A DNA stretch of 64,000 nt from an uncultured Paraprevotella sp. (GCA_944321345.1 CALUKY010000015.1:1-64000), one strand, 5' to 3'. Counted from the stretch's first letter, positions 37,373 to 46,677 are shown. Made by a program: numbers and translations. The notes: generated from the sequence alone by a model not told the origin.

Positions 37373-37965
37373 AAAAACTGAAATCTAATCTGGTAAATAT
37401 GACGGTAGTGCTGACCGTTATCTCAGTGATTGCCGGCGGTGTGTTGGCCTATGTGAATCAGGTGACCCAGGGACCGATTGCCGCCATCAACGAGCAGAAG
37501 TTGCAGGACGGTATCAAACAGGTGATTCTGGGTACAACAGACGGTGAGCTCAATGTGGAACAGCCCGACACGCTCGACGGCGGTTATGTGCTTTACAAGA
37601 CGGATAAGGGTACAGCGGTCATGGCCATTGAAAATGGTTTTGCCGGACCTATCTCTGTGTTGGTGGGCTTCGACGAGCAGGGTGCTGTCAAGGGATACAC
37701 CATTCTGGCCACATCAGAAACTCCGGGTCTGGGTGTCAAGGCAGATACCTGGTTCCAGAAAGACGGTAAGGGAAGCATCATCGGCCGCAATCCGGGCGAG
37801 AAGGAACTGGTGGTTTCCAAGGATGGAGGTGATGTAGATGCCATTACGGCTTCGACCATTACCAGCCGTGCTTTCCTGAAAGCGGTGAACAATGCTTATC
37901 AAGTATATAAGAACAACGGACAGTGGACCGATACCAACAGCGGTGCTTCGCAGAAAGCACATTAA
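37369..37965 (+). CDS. rnfG: Rnf complex subunit G, flavinylated
   Basis: A 198-residue subunit with an N-terminal membrane anchor (MTVVLTVISVIAGGVLAYVN) and an FMN-binding domain facing outwards. GYTILATSETPGLGVKA and VDAITASTITSRAF are family motifs; T163 in TAST is the predicted covalent FMN site. It overlaps rnfD by 4 bases and is followed by rnfE after 46 bases. Confidence 0.94.
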   Translation: MKKLKSNLVNMTVVLTVISVIAGGVLAYVNQVTQGPIAAINEQKLQDGIKQVILGTTDGELNVEQPDTLDGGYVLYKTDKGTAVMAIENGFAGPISVLVGFDEQGAVKGYTILATSETPGLGVKADTWFQKDGKGSIIGRNPGEKELVVSKDGGDVDAITASTITSRAFLKAVNNAYQVYKNNGQWTDTNSGASQKAH

Positions 37966-38011
37966 TATATGGAAGGTTTATTGTTGAAACATACGGAAAA
38001 GGAGAATAAAT

Positions 38012-38596
38012 ATGAATAGCTTTAAAGTTTTGATGAATGGCATCATCAAAGAGAATCCTACCTTTGTGTTGCTGCTCGGTATGTGTCCGACACTCGGAAC
38101 TACCTCATCGGCTCTGAACGGTATGTCTATGGGACTGGCTACCACTTTTGTGCTGATCTGCTCCAATGTAGTCATCTCGCTTATCAAGAATCTGATTCCG
38201 GATACCGTGCGTATTCCGGCTTTCATTGTGGTGATCGCTTCGTTTGTAACTGCCTTGCAGATGATCATGCAGGCTTTTGCTCCCGATATCTATGCGTCGC
38301 TCGGTCTGTTCATTCCGCTGATTGTGGTGAACTGTATCATTTTGGGCCGTGCTGAGGCTTTTGCGAGCAAACACGGCGTGGTTCCGTCCTTCTTCGACGG
38401 TTTGGGTATGGGTCTTGGCTTTACACTGGCGCTGACAATTCTGGGTGCCATCCGTGAGCTCTTGGGTACCGGCAAACTGTTCGGAATGACTTTGTGGGCC
38501 GAGGATTACGGAATGCTGATGTTTGTGCTGGCGCCGGGAGCATTCCTGGTTTTGGGTTATCTCATAGCCATTGTCAATAAGATAAGAAAGGTATAA
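38012..38596 (+). CDS. rnfE: Rnf complex subunit E
   Basis: A 194-residue inner-membrane subunit with six hydrophobic helices. KENPTFVLLLGMCPTLGTTSSALNGMSMG at the N-terminus and VVNCIILGRAEAFASK in the middle give the two conserved Cys that, with those of RnfA, bind an Fe-S cluster in the membrane. DGLGMGLGFTLALTILGAIREL is a family signature. It sits 20 bases before rnfA. Confidence 0.95.
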   Translation: MNSFKVLMNGIIKENPTFVLLLGMCPTLGTTSSALNGMSMGLATTFVLICSNVVISLIKNLIPDTVRIPAFIVVIASFVTALQMIMQAFAPDIYASLGLFIPLIVVNCIILGRAEAFASKHGVVPSFFDGLGMGLGFTLALTILGAIRELLGTGKLFGMTLWAEDYGMLMFVLAPGAFLVLGYLIAIVNKIRKV

Positions 38597-38615
38597 CCTC
38601 ATCAAAAAAGTCATT

Positions 38616-39230
38616 ATGGAATTATTTTATCAATACATTATCGTTTTTATCACAGCGATATTTGTCAATAACGTCGTTCTTTCCCAGATTCTGGGAATCT
38701 GTCCTTTCCTCGGTGTATCGAAGAAAGTGGACACCGCTCTGGGTATGTCGGCAGCGGTTGCCTTTGTGCTTGTACTGGCTACACTGGTAACTTTTGTGCT
38801 GCAGAAATATGTGCTCGATCCCAATGATCTGGGATATTTGCAGACCATTGCCTTTATCCTGGTGATTGCCGCTTTGGTACAGATGGTAGAAATCATTCTG
38901 AAGAAAGTCTCTCCGGCTCTGTATCAGGCTTTGGGCGTATTCCTTCCTCTGATTACGACCAACTGTGCCGTATTGGGTGTGGCCATTCTGGTTATCCAGA
39001 AAGATTTTGACCTGCTGATGGGCGTGTGGTATGCCTTGAGTACTGCGCTCGGTTTCGGACTGGCGTTGACCATCTTCGCCGGAATCCGTGAACAGTTGAG
39101 CATGATGCCTATTCCGAAGGGAATGCAGGGAATGAGTATCGCGCTGGTTACAGCCGGTCTGCTGGCTATGGCCTTTATGGGCTTTAGCGGAGTGGATAAC
39201 GGACTCAAACTCCTGTTTCAGGTAGGCTAA
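38616..39230 (+). CDS. rnfA: Rnf complex subunit A
   Basis: A 204-residue inner-membrane subunit homologous to RnfE, with six helices in inverted topology. NNVVLSQILGICPFLGVSKK and TTNCAVLGVAILVIQK hold the cluster-binding Cys. ALGFGLALTIFAGIREQL matches the family. It is the last gene of the rseC-rnfBCDGEA operon, a complete Rnf set, and is followed by a strong terminator. Confidence 0.95.
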   Translation: MELFYQYIIVFITAIFVNNVVLSQILGICPFLGVSKKVDTALGMSAAVAFVLVLATLVTFVLQKYVLDPNDLGYLQTIAFILVIAALVQMVEIILKKVSPALYQALGVFLPLITTNCAVLGVAILVIQKDFDLLMGVWYALSTALGFGLALTIFAGIREQLSMMPIPKGMQGMSIALVTAGLLAMAFMGFSGVDNGLKLLFQVG

Positions 39231-39247
39231 TCCGTCAGTTTAAGAAT

Positions 39248-39283
39248 AAAAAGGCCCGAAGAATGCTCTTCGGGCCTTTTTTC
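39248..39283 (+). terminator. Terminator of the rnf operon
   Basis: AAAAAGGCCCGAAGA pairs with TCTTCGGGCCTTTTT and ends in a T-run. Confidence 0.9.
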
Positions 39284-39328
39284 TGAAAAAATATTTTCAT
39301 TTTGAATGGCGGTATCATAAATATTGTC

Positions 39329-39336
39329 TATATTTG
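39329..39336 (+). promoter_or_regulatory. -7 box of galE
   Basis: TATATTTG lies 34 bases before the ATG. A TTTG is present at 39301-39304, slightly far for a -33 box. Confidence 0.5.
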
Positions 39337-39370
39337 CTGTATCAAACATTAACAACAGCATTTAACTGAT

Positions 39371-40405
39371 ATGAAAGAAACTATTTTGGTAACCGGTGGA
39401 ACAGGTTTCATCGGCTCACACACGACAGTAGAACTTCAGGCTGCCGGATATGACGTAGTAATTGTAGATAATCTGTCAAATTCTCGTGAGGATGTATTGG
39501 ATGGTATCGAGAAGATTTCTGGTATTCGTCCTGCTTTCGAGAAGATCGATTTGTGCGATTTTGAAGCTACTGAGAATGTGTTCAAGAAATATCCAAAGAT
39601 CAGTGGTATTATTCACTTTGCCGCAAGCAAGGCTGTAGGCGAAAGCGTTGAGAAGCCTTTGAAATACTACCGCAACAACATCCTTTCATTGGTTAACTTG
39701 TTGGAGTTGATGCCTAAGTATAACGTTAAAGGTATTATCTTCTCTTCTTCATGTACAGTTTACGGTCAGCCTGACGTGTTGCCTGCAACTGAGGAAACTC
39801 CAATCAAGAAGGCAGAGAGCCCATACGGAAATACAAAACAGATCAACGAAGAGATTATTTACGATACAGTAAAGAGCGGATCTCCGATCAAAGCTATCCT
39901 GTTGCGTTACTTCAACCCGATCGGTTCACATCCATCAGCAATCATCGGTGAGATGCCAAACGGTGTTCCTCAGAACCTGATTCCTTACCTGACTCAGGCT
40001 GCAATGGGTATCCGCAAGGAGTTGAGCGTATTCGGTGATGACTATGATACTCCAGACGGTTCTTGTATCCGCGACTATATCTATGTAGTAGACTTGGCCA
40101 AGGCTCACGTATGCGCTATGACTCGTATCATGGAAGATAAGACAGACGAGCCAGTTGAGGTTTACAACGTAGGTACCGGTAAAGGAACCAGTGTATTGGA
40201 ATTGATTCACGCATTCGAGAAAGCTACCGGTGTGAAATTGCCTTATAAGATCGTAGGTCGTCGTCCGGGTGATATCGTTAAGGTATGGGGTAATGTAGAC
40301 AAGGCTAACAAGGTGTTGGGCTGGAAGGCAGATACTCCGCTGGAAGACGTATTGGCAACTGCATGGAAATGGCAGTGCGCTCTGCGTGAAAGAGGTATTA
40401 TGTAA
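39371..40405 (+). CDS. galE: UDP-glucose 4-epimerase
   Basis: A 344-residue short-chain dehydrogenase/reductase that interconverts UDP-glucose and UDP-galactose using bound NAD. The N-terminal Rossmann motif is VTGGTGFIGSHT (about 6-17). The catalytic pieces are SSSCTVYGQPD (about 124-134) and YGNTK (about 152-156, Tyr and Lys). RYFNPIGSHPSAIIGE and NVGTGKGTSVLELI are GalE signatures. It supplies activated galactose for glycans and feeds the Leloir pathway. It is a single gene with its own promoter and terminator; codon choice is strongly biased, consistent with high expression. Confidence 0.95.
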   Translation: MKETILVTGGTGFIGSHTTVELQAAGYDVVIVDNLSNSREDVLDGIEKISGIRPAFEKIDLCDFEATENVFKKYPKISGIIHFAASKAVGESVEKPLKYYRNNILSLVNLLELMPKYNVKGIIFSSSCTVYGQPDVLPATEETPIKKAESPYGNTKQINEEIIYDTVKSGSPIKAILLRYFNPIGSHPSAIIGEMPNGVPQNLIPYLTQAAMGIRKELSVFGDDYDTPDGSCIRDYIYVVDLAKAHVCAMTRIMEDKTDEPVEVYNVGTGKGTSVLELIHAFEKATGVKLPYKIVGRRPGDIVKVWGNVDKANKVLGWKADTPLEDVLATAWKWQCALRERGIM

Positions 40406-40585
40406 TTAAAAGACAATTAGTAATTTAAGATATTCATTACGTTGAACACTTTATGTGTTCCTATGCAGAAGGTGTGATATATTCTGAAATATGTGAATAT
40501 GACGGGGTATTACTTATGAACATTTTCATAGACAGATCTTCTGTATTAGTGTTTTGTCGTGTTTTATTTTGTGTTTGTGTTGTTG

Positions 40586-40620
40586 CTATCCCTCGACGTG
40601 AGTCGGGGGATAGTCTTTTT
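40586..40620 (+). terminator. Terminator after galE
   Basis: CTATCCCTCGAC pairs with GTCGGGGGATAG (one G-T pair), followed by a T-run. The region 40406-40585 holds no visible gene. Confidence 0.75.
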
Positions 40621-40643
40621 AGGACTGAGTGATAATAAAGATT

Positions 40644-41924
40644 ATGGATTTGATAGAAACTTTTTATTATGATATATTGGCGGCTCTTGGGTTAGACAAA
40701 ATGGACGCATTGGGGCGTCTGGCATTTTTCCGGCTGATAATCCTGTTGCTGAGTGCTCTGCTCATGTGGTTTGCTTTCTGGTTCTTCAAGCGGATTCTGA
40801 AGCCGGTGGTGAGTCGTATTGTCGAGCGCACCCATGTGTCGTGGGACGATCACCTTTTTAATGAGAAGGTACTGAATACTACCTGTCATCTTATTCCTCC
40901 GATTGTCCTGTACCTGATGGTTCCGATCATTTTTTATCGGTTTCCGGATATGAGGATGCCGGAGCACGACGAGGGTTTTCGTGCGTTCTGCTATGCCATG
41001 ACCAAGATCTATATGGTGGCGGTAGTTATTCGTTGGTGTTTTGTGGTGCTTTCCAGTATCCGGCAGATTACCGACGAGATGCTCGATCATCGTAACAGCT
41101 ATGTCTTGGGTGTGATTCAGCTGTTTAAGATCATTATCGGGTTTGTAGGTTTCATTGTAATTGTGAGTATTCTGATGAACCGTTCTCCGGTGGCTCTGTT
41201 TGCCGGTTTGGGTGCCGCAGCCACAATCCTGATGTTGGTGTTCAAGGATTCCATTTTGGGACTGGTGGCCGGTGTGCAGCTTTCGTCCAACGATATGCTG
41301 CGCAAGGGTGATTGGATCACGGTGCCGCAGAGTGGGGCAGACGGTTATGTGGAAGAGATTTCCCTGTCTACGGTCAAGGTCCGCAATTTCGACAATACCA
41401 TCACCACGATACCGCCTTACTCTCTGATCAGCCAGTCGTTTCAGAACTGGCGCGGCATGCAGACCAGCGGGGGGCGCAGAGTGCGCCGATCGTTACTGAT
41501 CGATACGACCACTATTCACCGTTGCAGTGAGCAGGAATGCCGAGAGATTGCTTCTACCGGACTGATTGACGTAGCTGCCTGTCCCGAAAACGAGCGTGTG
41601 AATCTGATTCTTTTCTGCCGGGCCATGGAATGCTTCTTGCAGCGTGAAGACGACCTGGTGAATACGGACATGAAACTCATGGTGCGTCAGATGCCGGTTA
41701 CACCTCAGGGATTGCCCGTGGAGTTCTATTTCTTTCTGAGAGATAAGGAGTGGGTTACCTATGAGCACAATATGAGCACTCTGATAGCCCGTATCATGAC
41801 CCTGGTACCCCGTTTCGGATTGAAGCTTTATCAGGCTCCTTCGGGACGTGATTTGCTTGCCTTGCATACAGCTGCCGACGGAGCAGAAAGTCAGTATGTT
41901 TCCGACGTACCAAGCGGGCGATAA
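40644..41924 (+). CDS. MscS-family mechanosensitive channel
   Basis: The protein has 426 residues from MDLIETFYYD; a GTG 15 bases upstream is an alternative start. About five hydrophobic helices fill the N-terminal half. The MscS pore helix and beta domain follow: ALFAGLGAAATILMLVFKDS, GLVAGVQLSSNDMLRKGDWI and VEEISLSTVKVRNFDNTITT (about 180-260). Overall layout is closest to the YbdG subtype. It should open under hypo-osmotic stress in the inner membrane. Its 3' end shares a bidirectional terminator with the convergent MBL-hydrolase operon. Confidence 0.9.
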   Translation: MDLIETFYYDILAALGLDKMDALGRLAFFRLIILLLSALLMWFAFWFFKRILKPVVSRIVERTHVSWDDHLFNEKVLNTTCHLIPPIVLYLMVPIIFYRFPDMRMPEHDEGFRAFCYAMTKIYMVAVVIRWCFVVLSSIRQITDEMLDHRNSYVLGVIQLFKIIIGFVGFIVIVSILMNRSPVALFAGLGAAATILMLVFKDSILGLVAGVQLSSNDMLRKGDWITVPQSGADGYVEEISLSTVKVRNFDNTITTIPPYSLISQSFQNWRGMQTSGGRRVRRSLLIDTTTIHRCSEQECREIASTGLIDVAACPENERVNLILFCRAMECFLQREDDLVNTDMKLMVRQMPVTPQGLPVEFYFFLRDKEWVTYEHNMSTLIARIMTLVPRFGLKLYQAPSGRDLLALHTAADGAESQYVSDVPSGR

Positions 41925-41926
41925 AA

Positions 41927-41972
41927 ACAAGAATGAGGCATGTCCATGGCGGGCATGCCTCATTCTTGTATA
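41927..41972. terminator. Bidirectional terminator between MscS gene and MBL operon
   Basis: A 16-bp perfect stem ACAAGAATGAGGCATG / CATGCCTCATTCTTGT with a loop of 11 bases, between convergent genes. Confidence 0.85.
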
Positions 41973-42013
41973 GAGATACCGGGAAGCTGTGTTCCGTTGG
42001 TCTATAATGACAA

Positions 42014-42655
42014 TCAGAAGTAAGGATTGTTCTCCCGTTCGAAGCCTACGCTGGTCGGTTCGCCGTGACCGGAATAAACCTTCACGTCGGCCGGAAGCGT
42101 CATGATCTTGTTTCTCAGACTGCTCACCAGTTGTTCGTAATTGCCTCCGGGGAAGTCCGTACGTCCGATACTCATGCAGAAGAGCGAATCGCCCGAGAAG
42201 AGCACCTTCTCTTCGGCACAATAGAAACAGATGCCGCCCGGAGTGTGTCCCGGAGTATGAATTACCAGCAAGGTGTGGTTTCCGAAGCTTATCTCATCTC
42301 CTTCGTTCAGCAGTCGTCCTAATGCCGGCATGGGATGACGGTTGGTTGTACCCAAGAACATGCGACACTGTCCGTCCATATTGTTGTAGAGTGCGGCATC
42401 CGCCGGATGGCATTCCGGCAGCACTTCATAACGGTTGGCAATGAATCCGCAGCCGAAGATGTGGTCAAAGTGCGTGTGCGTGTAAATCTGATGCACGGGG
42501 CGCAACTGTTCCTCTTCGATATAGGACGCGATGGTCTGCTCGTTGGCCGCATCATAAGCTCCGCAGTCGATGATGACCGCTTCGCGCGTTTCGTCGCTTA
42601 CAATGTAGCAGTTCTCCGCCACCATATTGGTGACGATGCGTTTTACTTTCAGCAT
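42014..42655 (-). CDS. MBL-fold metallo-hydrolase, glyoxalase II-like
   Basis: A 213-residue metallo-beta-lactamase-fold hydrolase. The metal-binding motif THTHFDHIFG lies at about residues 59-68. Further ligands are in VIHTPGHTPGGICFY (about 133-147) and GDSLF, and VYSGHGEPTSVGFE lies at the end. It belongs to the small glyoxalase II-like group that acts on thioesters or related substrates in the cytoplasm. It is the last gene of a minus-strand operon, 15 bases after rsmG. Confidence 0.9.
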   Translation of the reverse strand: MLKVKRIVTNMVAENCYIVSDETREAVIIDCGAYDAANEQTIASYIEEEQLRPVHQIYTHTHFDHIFGCGFIANRYEVLPECHPADAALYNNMDGQCRMFLGTTNRHPMPALGRLLNEGDEISFGNHTLLVIHTPGHTPGGICFYCAEEKVLFSGDSLFCMSIGRTDFPGGNYEQLVSSLRNKIMTLPADVKVYSGHGEPTSVGFERENNPYF

Positions 42656-42670
42656 GTCGTTCAGCAGGTT

Positions 42671-43291
42671 TTAGAGTGAAACATAAACCACCTTCTTGGT
42701 CTCGAAAAACTCCTCATGGAACACGTCGCTGAGCGATGAGATGGTCACGTGGTTCTTCATCGGCATGGTTTCCTTGTCCAGCTCGCCGCCTTTCAGACAG
42801 ATCAGTCCGTTGGGCAGAGCGTTCTTCTGTTCCTTCTTGATGTTCTTGCGGATAATCTTGATAAGATCCATCAGCGGCATTACGGCACGGCTCACCACGA
42901 AGTCAAATTGCCGTTTCTCCTCTTCGGCGCGGCAGTGGCGGGTGGTGACATTCTCCAGTCCGAGCGCTTCGGCCACGGCTGTGCACACCTTGATCTTCTT
43001 GCCGATGCTGTCTACCAGATGGAATTTGCATTCCGGAAACATGATGGCCAACGGGATGCCCGGGAATCCGCCTCCCGTACCCAGGTCCATAATCTCGGTG
43101 CCCGGTTTGAAGCGGATGTAGTCTGCAATACCCAGAGAGTGCAGCACATGGTGTTCGTACAGGTTGTCAATGTCCTTGCGGGAAATGACGTTAATCTTGG
43201 AGTTCCAGTCGTGATATAGTTCGTCGAGCATGCGGAACTGTTCGATCTGACGTTCGGTCAGGTTGGGGAAGTATTTTAAAATCTGCTCCAT
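42671..43291 (-). CDS. rsmG: 16S rRNA m7G527 methyltransferase
   Basis: A 206-residue SAM-dependent methyltransferase that modifies G527 of 16S rRNA. The N-terminal helices have YFPNLTERQIEQFRMLDELY and NSKINVISRKD. The SAM-binding site is IMDLGTGGGFPGIPLAIMFP (about 68-87), followed by FHLVDSIGKKIKV. DFVVSRAVMPLMDL is also typical. Its start overlaps the end of the DUF3298 gene by 16 bases, so translation of the two may be coupled. Confidence 0.95.
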   Translation of the reverse strand: MEQILKYFPNLTERQIEQFRMLDELYHDWNSKINVISRKDIDNLYEHHVLHSLGIADYIRFKPGTEIMDLGTGGGFPGIPLAIMFPECKFHLVDSIGKKIKVCTAVAEALGLENVTTRHCRAEEEKRQFDFVVSRAVMPLMDLIKIIRKNIKKEQKNALPNGLICLKGGELDKETMPMKNHVTISSLSDVFHEEFFETKKVVYVSL

Positions 43292-44097
43292 AAGTCTTTG
43301 GTTTTGTCCGTTAGAATGTTTTTAAGTTTTTTGTAGGTAAGGTAGATTTCCACCGGTCCGGCTTCGTAAGAGGCCAGTTCGTCGCGCTGGTAATAAAAGC
43401 GGATACCTTTTTCCTGAAGCAGGAAGTTGTCGGTGGCATAGATGTTGGTCAGCCGCAGGAATCCCTTCTTGCGGAGTTCTTCGAGCGACTCTACGTCCTG
43501 TTCCTTTTCCAAGGCCTGTAACAGCAATGCTTCCAGTTCTATGCGGCTGCCTTTCTTGAAAATGCTGTCTGCGGTGAGCAAGGCTCCGCTTCGTGCGTCA
43601 ATGTTCAGAAAGAGCTTTTCTTCGTAGGGTGCGGCGCCCCCTTCATGAAAGCTGTGCGTCACCTCATACTGTACCAGCTCCTTGGTGTCCGGAATGTGGC
43701 GTGCTGCAATGGTCCGGCTGTATTCATACCAGTCTTTGGTTACCTGGGTCTTTTTCTCCTGATTGTAAAGTTCCTGCAAATCCTCGCGGTAGCGCTTCAG
43801 ATAGGCTGTGGCAAACGAGTCAGCTGCGGCTTGTGGGGCCAGTGTAACCATGCGTTCGTACATGCGTTGCATCACGATGCTGTTTACCGATCGGCTGATG
43901 GAATCCTGTGCTGTCAGATAATCCATTTCAATGCGTATGCGTCCCGAAGGCGCATCCTTGTCCTGGTTCAGTCGTTCGCTCCGTTCGGTTTGCAACGTCT
44001 TGAATTCATGCTCCGGTGGGGGAGTTTTCTCCTTGCAGGCCGAAGTCATCAGAATGCCGCCAAGAGCCAGCATTCCGATCAGTATGTTCTGTTTCAT
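43276..44097 (-). CDS. DUF3298-type lipoprotein
   Basis: A 273-residue predicted lipoprotein; the signal ends in LMTSACKEK. The body resembles the DUF3298/DUF4163 (RsiV-like) fold: VQYEVTHSFHEGGAAPYEEK, FLNIDARSGALLTADSIFKK and GIRFYYQRDELASYEAGPVEIYL. In related extracytoplasmic proteins this domain binds ligands such as lysozyme (RsiV); that role is not shown here. It lies between nhaC and rsmG in one operon. Confidence 0.8.
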   Translation of the reverse strand: MKQNILIGMLALGGILMTSACKEKTPPPEHEFKTLQTERSERLNQDKDAPSGRIRIEMDYLTAQDSISRSVNSIVMQRMYERMVTLAPQAAADSFATAYLKRYREDLQELYNQEKKTQVTKDWYEYSRTIAARHIPDTKELVQYEVTHSFHEGGAAPYEEKLFLNIDARSGALLTADSIFKKGSRIELEALLLQALEKEQDVESLEELRKKGFLRLTNIYATDNFLLQEKGIRFYYQRDELASYEAGPVEIYLTYKKLKNILTDKTKDLWSRF

Positions 44098-44101
44098 GAT
44101 T

Positions 44102-45385
44102 TTATGAATATTTTTTCGGATACCGGAAGAGGATACTCAGTAAGGCGCAGCCTCCCATCAGCATCGGATAGTACAGATACGGGATAATGTTTATCGGATT
44201 GATGCCTGCCAGTCCGGCTGCCATCAGCATCTGCGCCCCGTAAGGAATCAGTCCCTGGGCAAAGCAGGAGAATGTGTCCAGTATGCTGGCGCTCTTTCGT
44301 TTGTCCACTCCGTAGCGCTCGGCGATGTCGTTGGCCAGAGGGCCTACGGTGATGATGGCCACTGTATTGTTGGCGGTACATAAATCCGTGAGGCTCACTA
44401 AGGCAGCGATACTCAGCTCGGCTCCCCGTTTGGAATTCACCTTGCGGGTCAGCATGCGGATGGCATAGTCAATACCCCCGTTATAGCGGATCAGTTCCAT
44501 CAGTCCGCCGGCCAGCATGGTGATGATGATCAGCTCGCCCATACCCAGAATTCCGCTTCCCATGGCGTCGAACCAGGAATACAAGTCATAGTTACCGTTG
44601 GCAAAACCCACAATACCCGCCAGTACGATGCCCGAGGTGAGTACCAGCATCACATTCATGCCCATTACGGCTGTAACGAGTACCACCAGATAAGGGATTA
44701 CCTTGAAGAAATTCACTTCCGGAATATGTTGCGGCGAATTGATCTGTGCGCCCATGATGAAATACAGAATCAGGGCAATGACCGCAGCCGGTACCACAAT
44801 CTGGGAGTTTACCTTGAATTTGTCCTTCATTTCGCATCCCTGTGTACGGGTAGCCAGGATGGTTGTGTCAGATATAAACGACAGGTTGTCACCGAAATAG
44901 GCACCGCCCACCACTATGGCCACGATCATAGGCAGTTCGGCTCCCGTTTTGGCTGCAATGCCCGCGGCTATCGGCGTCAGGGCCACGATGGTGCCCACCG
45001 AGGTTCCTACCGACAGTGAGATAAAGCACGAGGCAATGAAGATGCCCGCCAGCAACAGGTTGTCGGGTAGCAGATGCAGGGCCAGATTTACCGTGGCGTC
45101 GATGGCACCCATATTTTTTGCCGAAGTGGCAAAGGCTCCTGCCAGAATGAAAATCCAGATCATGAGCATCATGTTCGGGTGTCCGGCTCCTTTAGAGAAA
45201 ATTTTTACACGTTCCTCCAGCTTTTCTCCACTTGTAATGGCCACACCGTAGATGCAGGCAATCAGAAAAGCCACCACGATGGGTACTTTATAAAAATCGT
45301 TGGCAATGATACTGCTTACCAGATAAGTAAGCAGCAATACGATGATCGGACTCAGCGCCCATATACCTTTTTTGTGATGATGCAT
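44102..45385 (-). CDS. nhaC: NhaC-family Na+/H+ antiporter
   Basis: A 427-residue inner-membrane protein with about eleven hydrophobic helices. Characteristic segments are LSVGTSVGTIVALTPIAAGI (about 120-140), VVGGAYFGDNLSFISDTTIL and CTANNTVAIITVGPLANDIA (about 335-355), followed by DTFSCFAQGLIPYGAQML. Family members exchange Na+ for H+ or organic acids (malate/lactate). It lies 15 bases downstream of the LacI-type regulator and only 4 bases upstream of the DUF3298 lipoprotein gene. Substrate uncertain. Confidence 0.9.
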   Translation of the reverse strand: MHHHKKGIWALSPIIVLLLTYLVSSIIANDFYKVPIVVAFLIACIYGVAITSGEKLEERVKIFSKGAGHPNMMLMIWIFILAGAFATSAKNMGAIDATVNLALHLLPDNLLLAGIFIASCFISLSVGTSVGTIVALTPIAAGIAAKTGAELPMIVAIVVGGAYFGDNLSFISDTTILATRTQGCEMKDKFKVNSQIVVPAAVIALILYFIMGAQINSPQHIPEVNFFKVIPYLVVLVTAVMGMNVMLVLTSGIVLAGIVGFANGNYDLYSWFDAMGSGILGMGELIIITMLAGGLMELIRYNGGIDYAIRMLTRKVNSKRGAELSIAALVSLTDLCTANNTVAIITVGPLANDIAERYGVDKRKSASILDTFSCFAQGLIPYGAQMLMAAGLAGINPINIIPYLYYPMLMGGCALLSILFRYPKKYS

Positions 45386-45400
45386 AAGTAGAATATTCTG

Positions 45401-46471
45401 TTAATAAGTAGTTTTGGCATTCTTCAGATAAAAGTCACAGTTTTCTGCTGTCAGCAATTCTATCGGCATGAAATTCATGCGTTTGATTTCTTTTTTCAGC
45501 ACGATGTGGTGGAACAGCGCGTCCACGCAGCCATAACCCTGCTGCCAGGGATGTTGCGCGATCAGGAAGCGGATGATACCCTTCTTCAGATATTTCACAT
45601 TCGGGGCAAGCATGTCATATCCCATAACATGCCAGTCTTTGATGCTCTGTTCCTGGATATAACGTGCGATTGTGTATGTGTGCGAGCAGAAAGTACATAC
45701 AAAATGCACTTCGGGATGCTGTTCGCGGAATGCGTTCAGTATCTCGTGGTTTTTCGGGTCCTTTGGTCTGATTGTCAGTTCATGAATGATGCTTTCCGAA
45801 TAGTTTTTGTGAATGAACTCCTTGAAACCTATTTCACGGTTATATTGCTGTAGGGAAGGCAAGTCAAAATGAACAATCAGGAAGTCTTTTTTCGGAGCGG
45901 CTTCGAGCACACTCATTCGTGCGGCAAAGCGTCCGCTCATCAGAGAGTCCTGTCCGTAAAAGGTAAGTGCGTCCAGATCATGGATGTTTGAATCAAGAAA
46001 AGTAAACGGAACATGGTTTTCTTGCAGCTTTTGGCAACAAGTATAGGTAATGGCTGAAAGTAGAGGGGCCATGATCACGCCGTCGGGTTCACTGTCCAAA
46101 ACCTGTTTCAGTCCCTTGTTGTAAGATTCGGGAGAGAAGATATCGTAATATAACTCCTCGAGAAACAGGTTGAAATCCCGATAGTTCTGAATGGCGTCAC
46201 GAATGCCTTGAGCCGCTTCACTCCAATAAGGATCCACTTTTGGAGAAGGAAAGAAGGCCACAAATCGGTAAGTCTTGTTTGAGGCCAGGGCGCTGGCGTA
46301 ACGGTTCGGTTCGTAGTCCAGTTCTTTTAAAGCCTGTTCTACACGTTTACGTACTTCTTCCGAAACATTTGGGCGTCCGTGCAGCACACGGTCAACCGAA
46401 CCGATAGAAGTTCCGGCCTTTTCGGCAATATCTTTGATCCTTATCTTGGTTGTGGATTTGTTATTTTTCAT
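45401..46471 (-). CDS. LacI/PurR-family transcriptional regulator
   Basis: The protein has 356 residues from MKNNKSTTK; an ATG 24 bases upstream is a less likely start. The N-terminal LacI helix-turn-helix is IRIKDIAEKAGTSIGSVDRVL with the hinge NRYASALASNK. Residues about 60-340 are a periplasmic-binding-protein fold (DGVIMAPLLS, VPFTFLDSNI, VMGYDML, GYGCVDALFH). The variant HTH (GSVDRVLHGR) is the type linked to sugar or polyol sensing in Bacteroides. It heads an operon with nhaC and housekeeping genes, not sugar genes, so the effector is not obvious. Confidence 0.92.
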   Translation of the reverse strand: MKNNKSTTKIRIKDIAEKAGTSIGSVDRVLHGRPNVSEEVRKRVEQALKELDYEPNRYASALASNKTYRFVAFFPSPKVDPYWSEAAQGIRDAIQNYRDFNLFLEELYYDIFSPESYNKGLKQVLDSEPDGVIMAPLLSAITYTCCQKLQENHVPFTFLDSNIHDLDALTFYGQDSLMSGRFAARMSVLEAAPKKDFLIVHFDLPSLQQYNREIGFKEFIHKNYSESIIHELTIRPKDPKNHEILNAFREQHPEVHFVCTFCSHTYTIARYIQEQSIKDWHVMGYDMLAPNVKYLKKGIIRFLIAQHPWQQGYGCVDALFHHIVLKKEIKRMNFMPIELLTAENCDFYLKNAKTTY

Positions 46472-46662
46472 TCTGAAAAAACGGCAAAATGTCATCTTGA
46501 AAAAATCTTTTGCGAAAATACAATTTTTTTATCATAAAAAGCCTCTTTCTTTTGTATATTTTGCACTTTACTTGGATTCTGTATAAAATTGGTTGACTGT
46601 TGTTTATGGAATTCTTGCGGTTTATTCTATCTTCTTTTATGTGATAATTAATAAAAAAACAG

Positions 46663-46670
46663 TATTTTTG
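46663..46670 (+). promoter_or_regulatory. -7 box directly upstream of the two-module kinase gene
   Basis: TATTTTTG ends 7 bases before the ATG at 46678. If used, the mRNA would start at or next to the start codon (leaderless). No clear -33 TTTG is visible. Confidence 0.5.
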
Positions 46671-46677
46671 TCTGCAA

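Noticed and set aside
34090..39230. The Rnf complex as a novel system
   Set aside because: Gene order rseC-rnfBCDGEA and all cofactor motifs match the known complex; nothing unusual apart from the short RnfC tail.
40586..40620. Possible regulatory RNA after galE
   Set aside because: A simple stem with T-run in the right place is adequately explained as a terminator.
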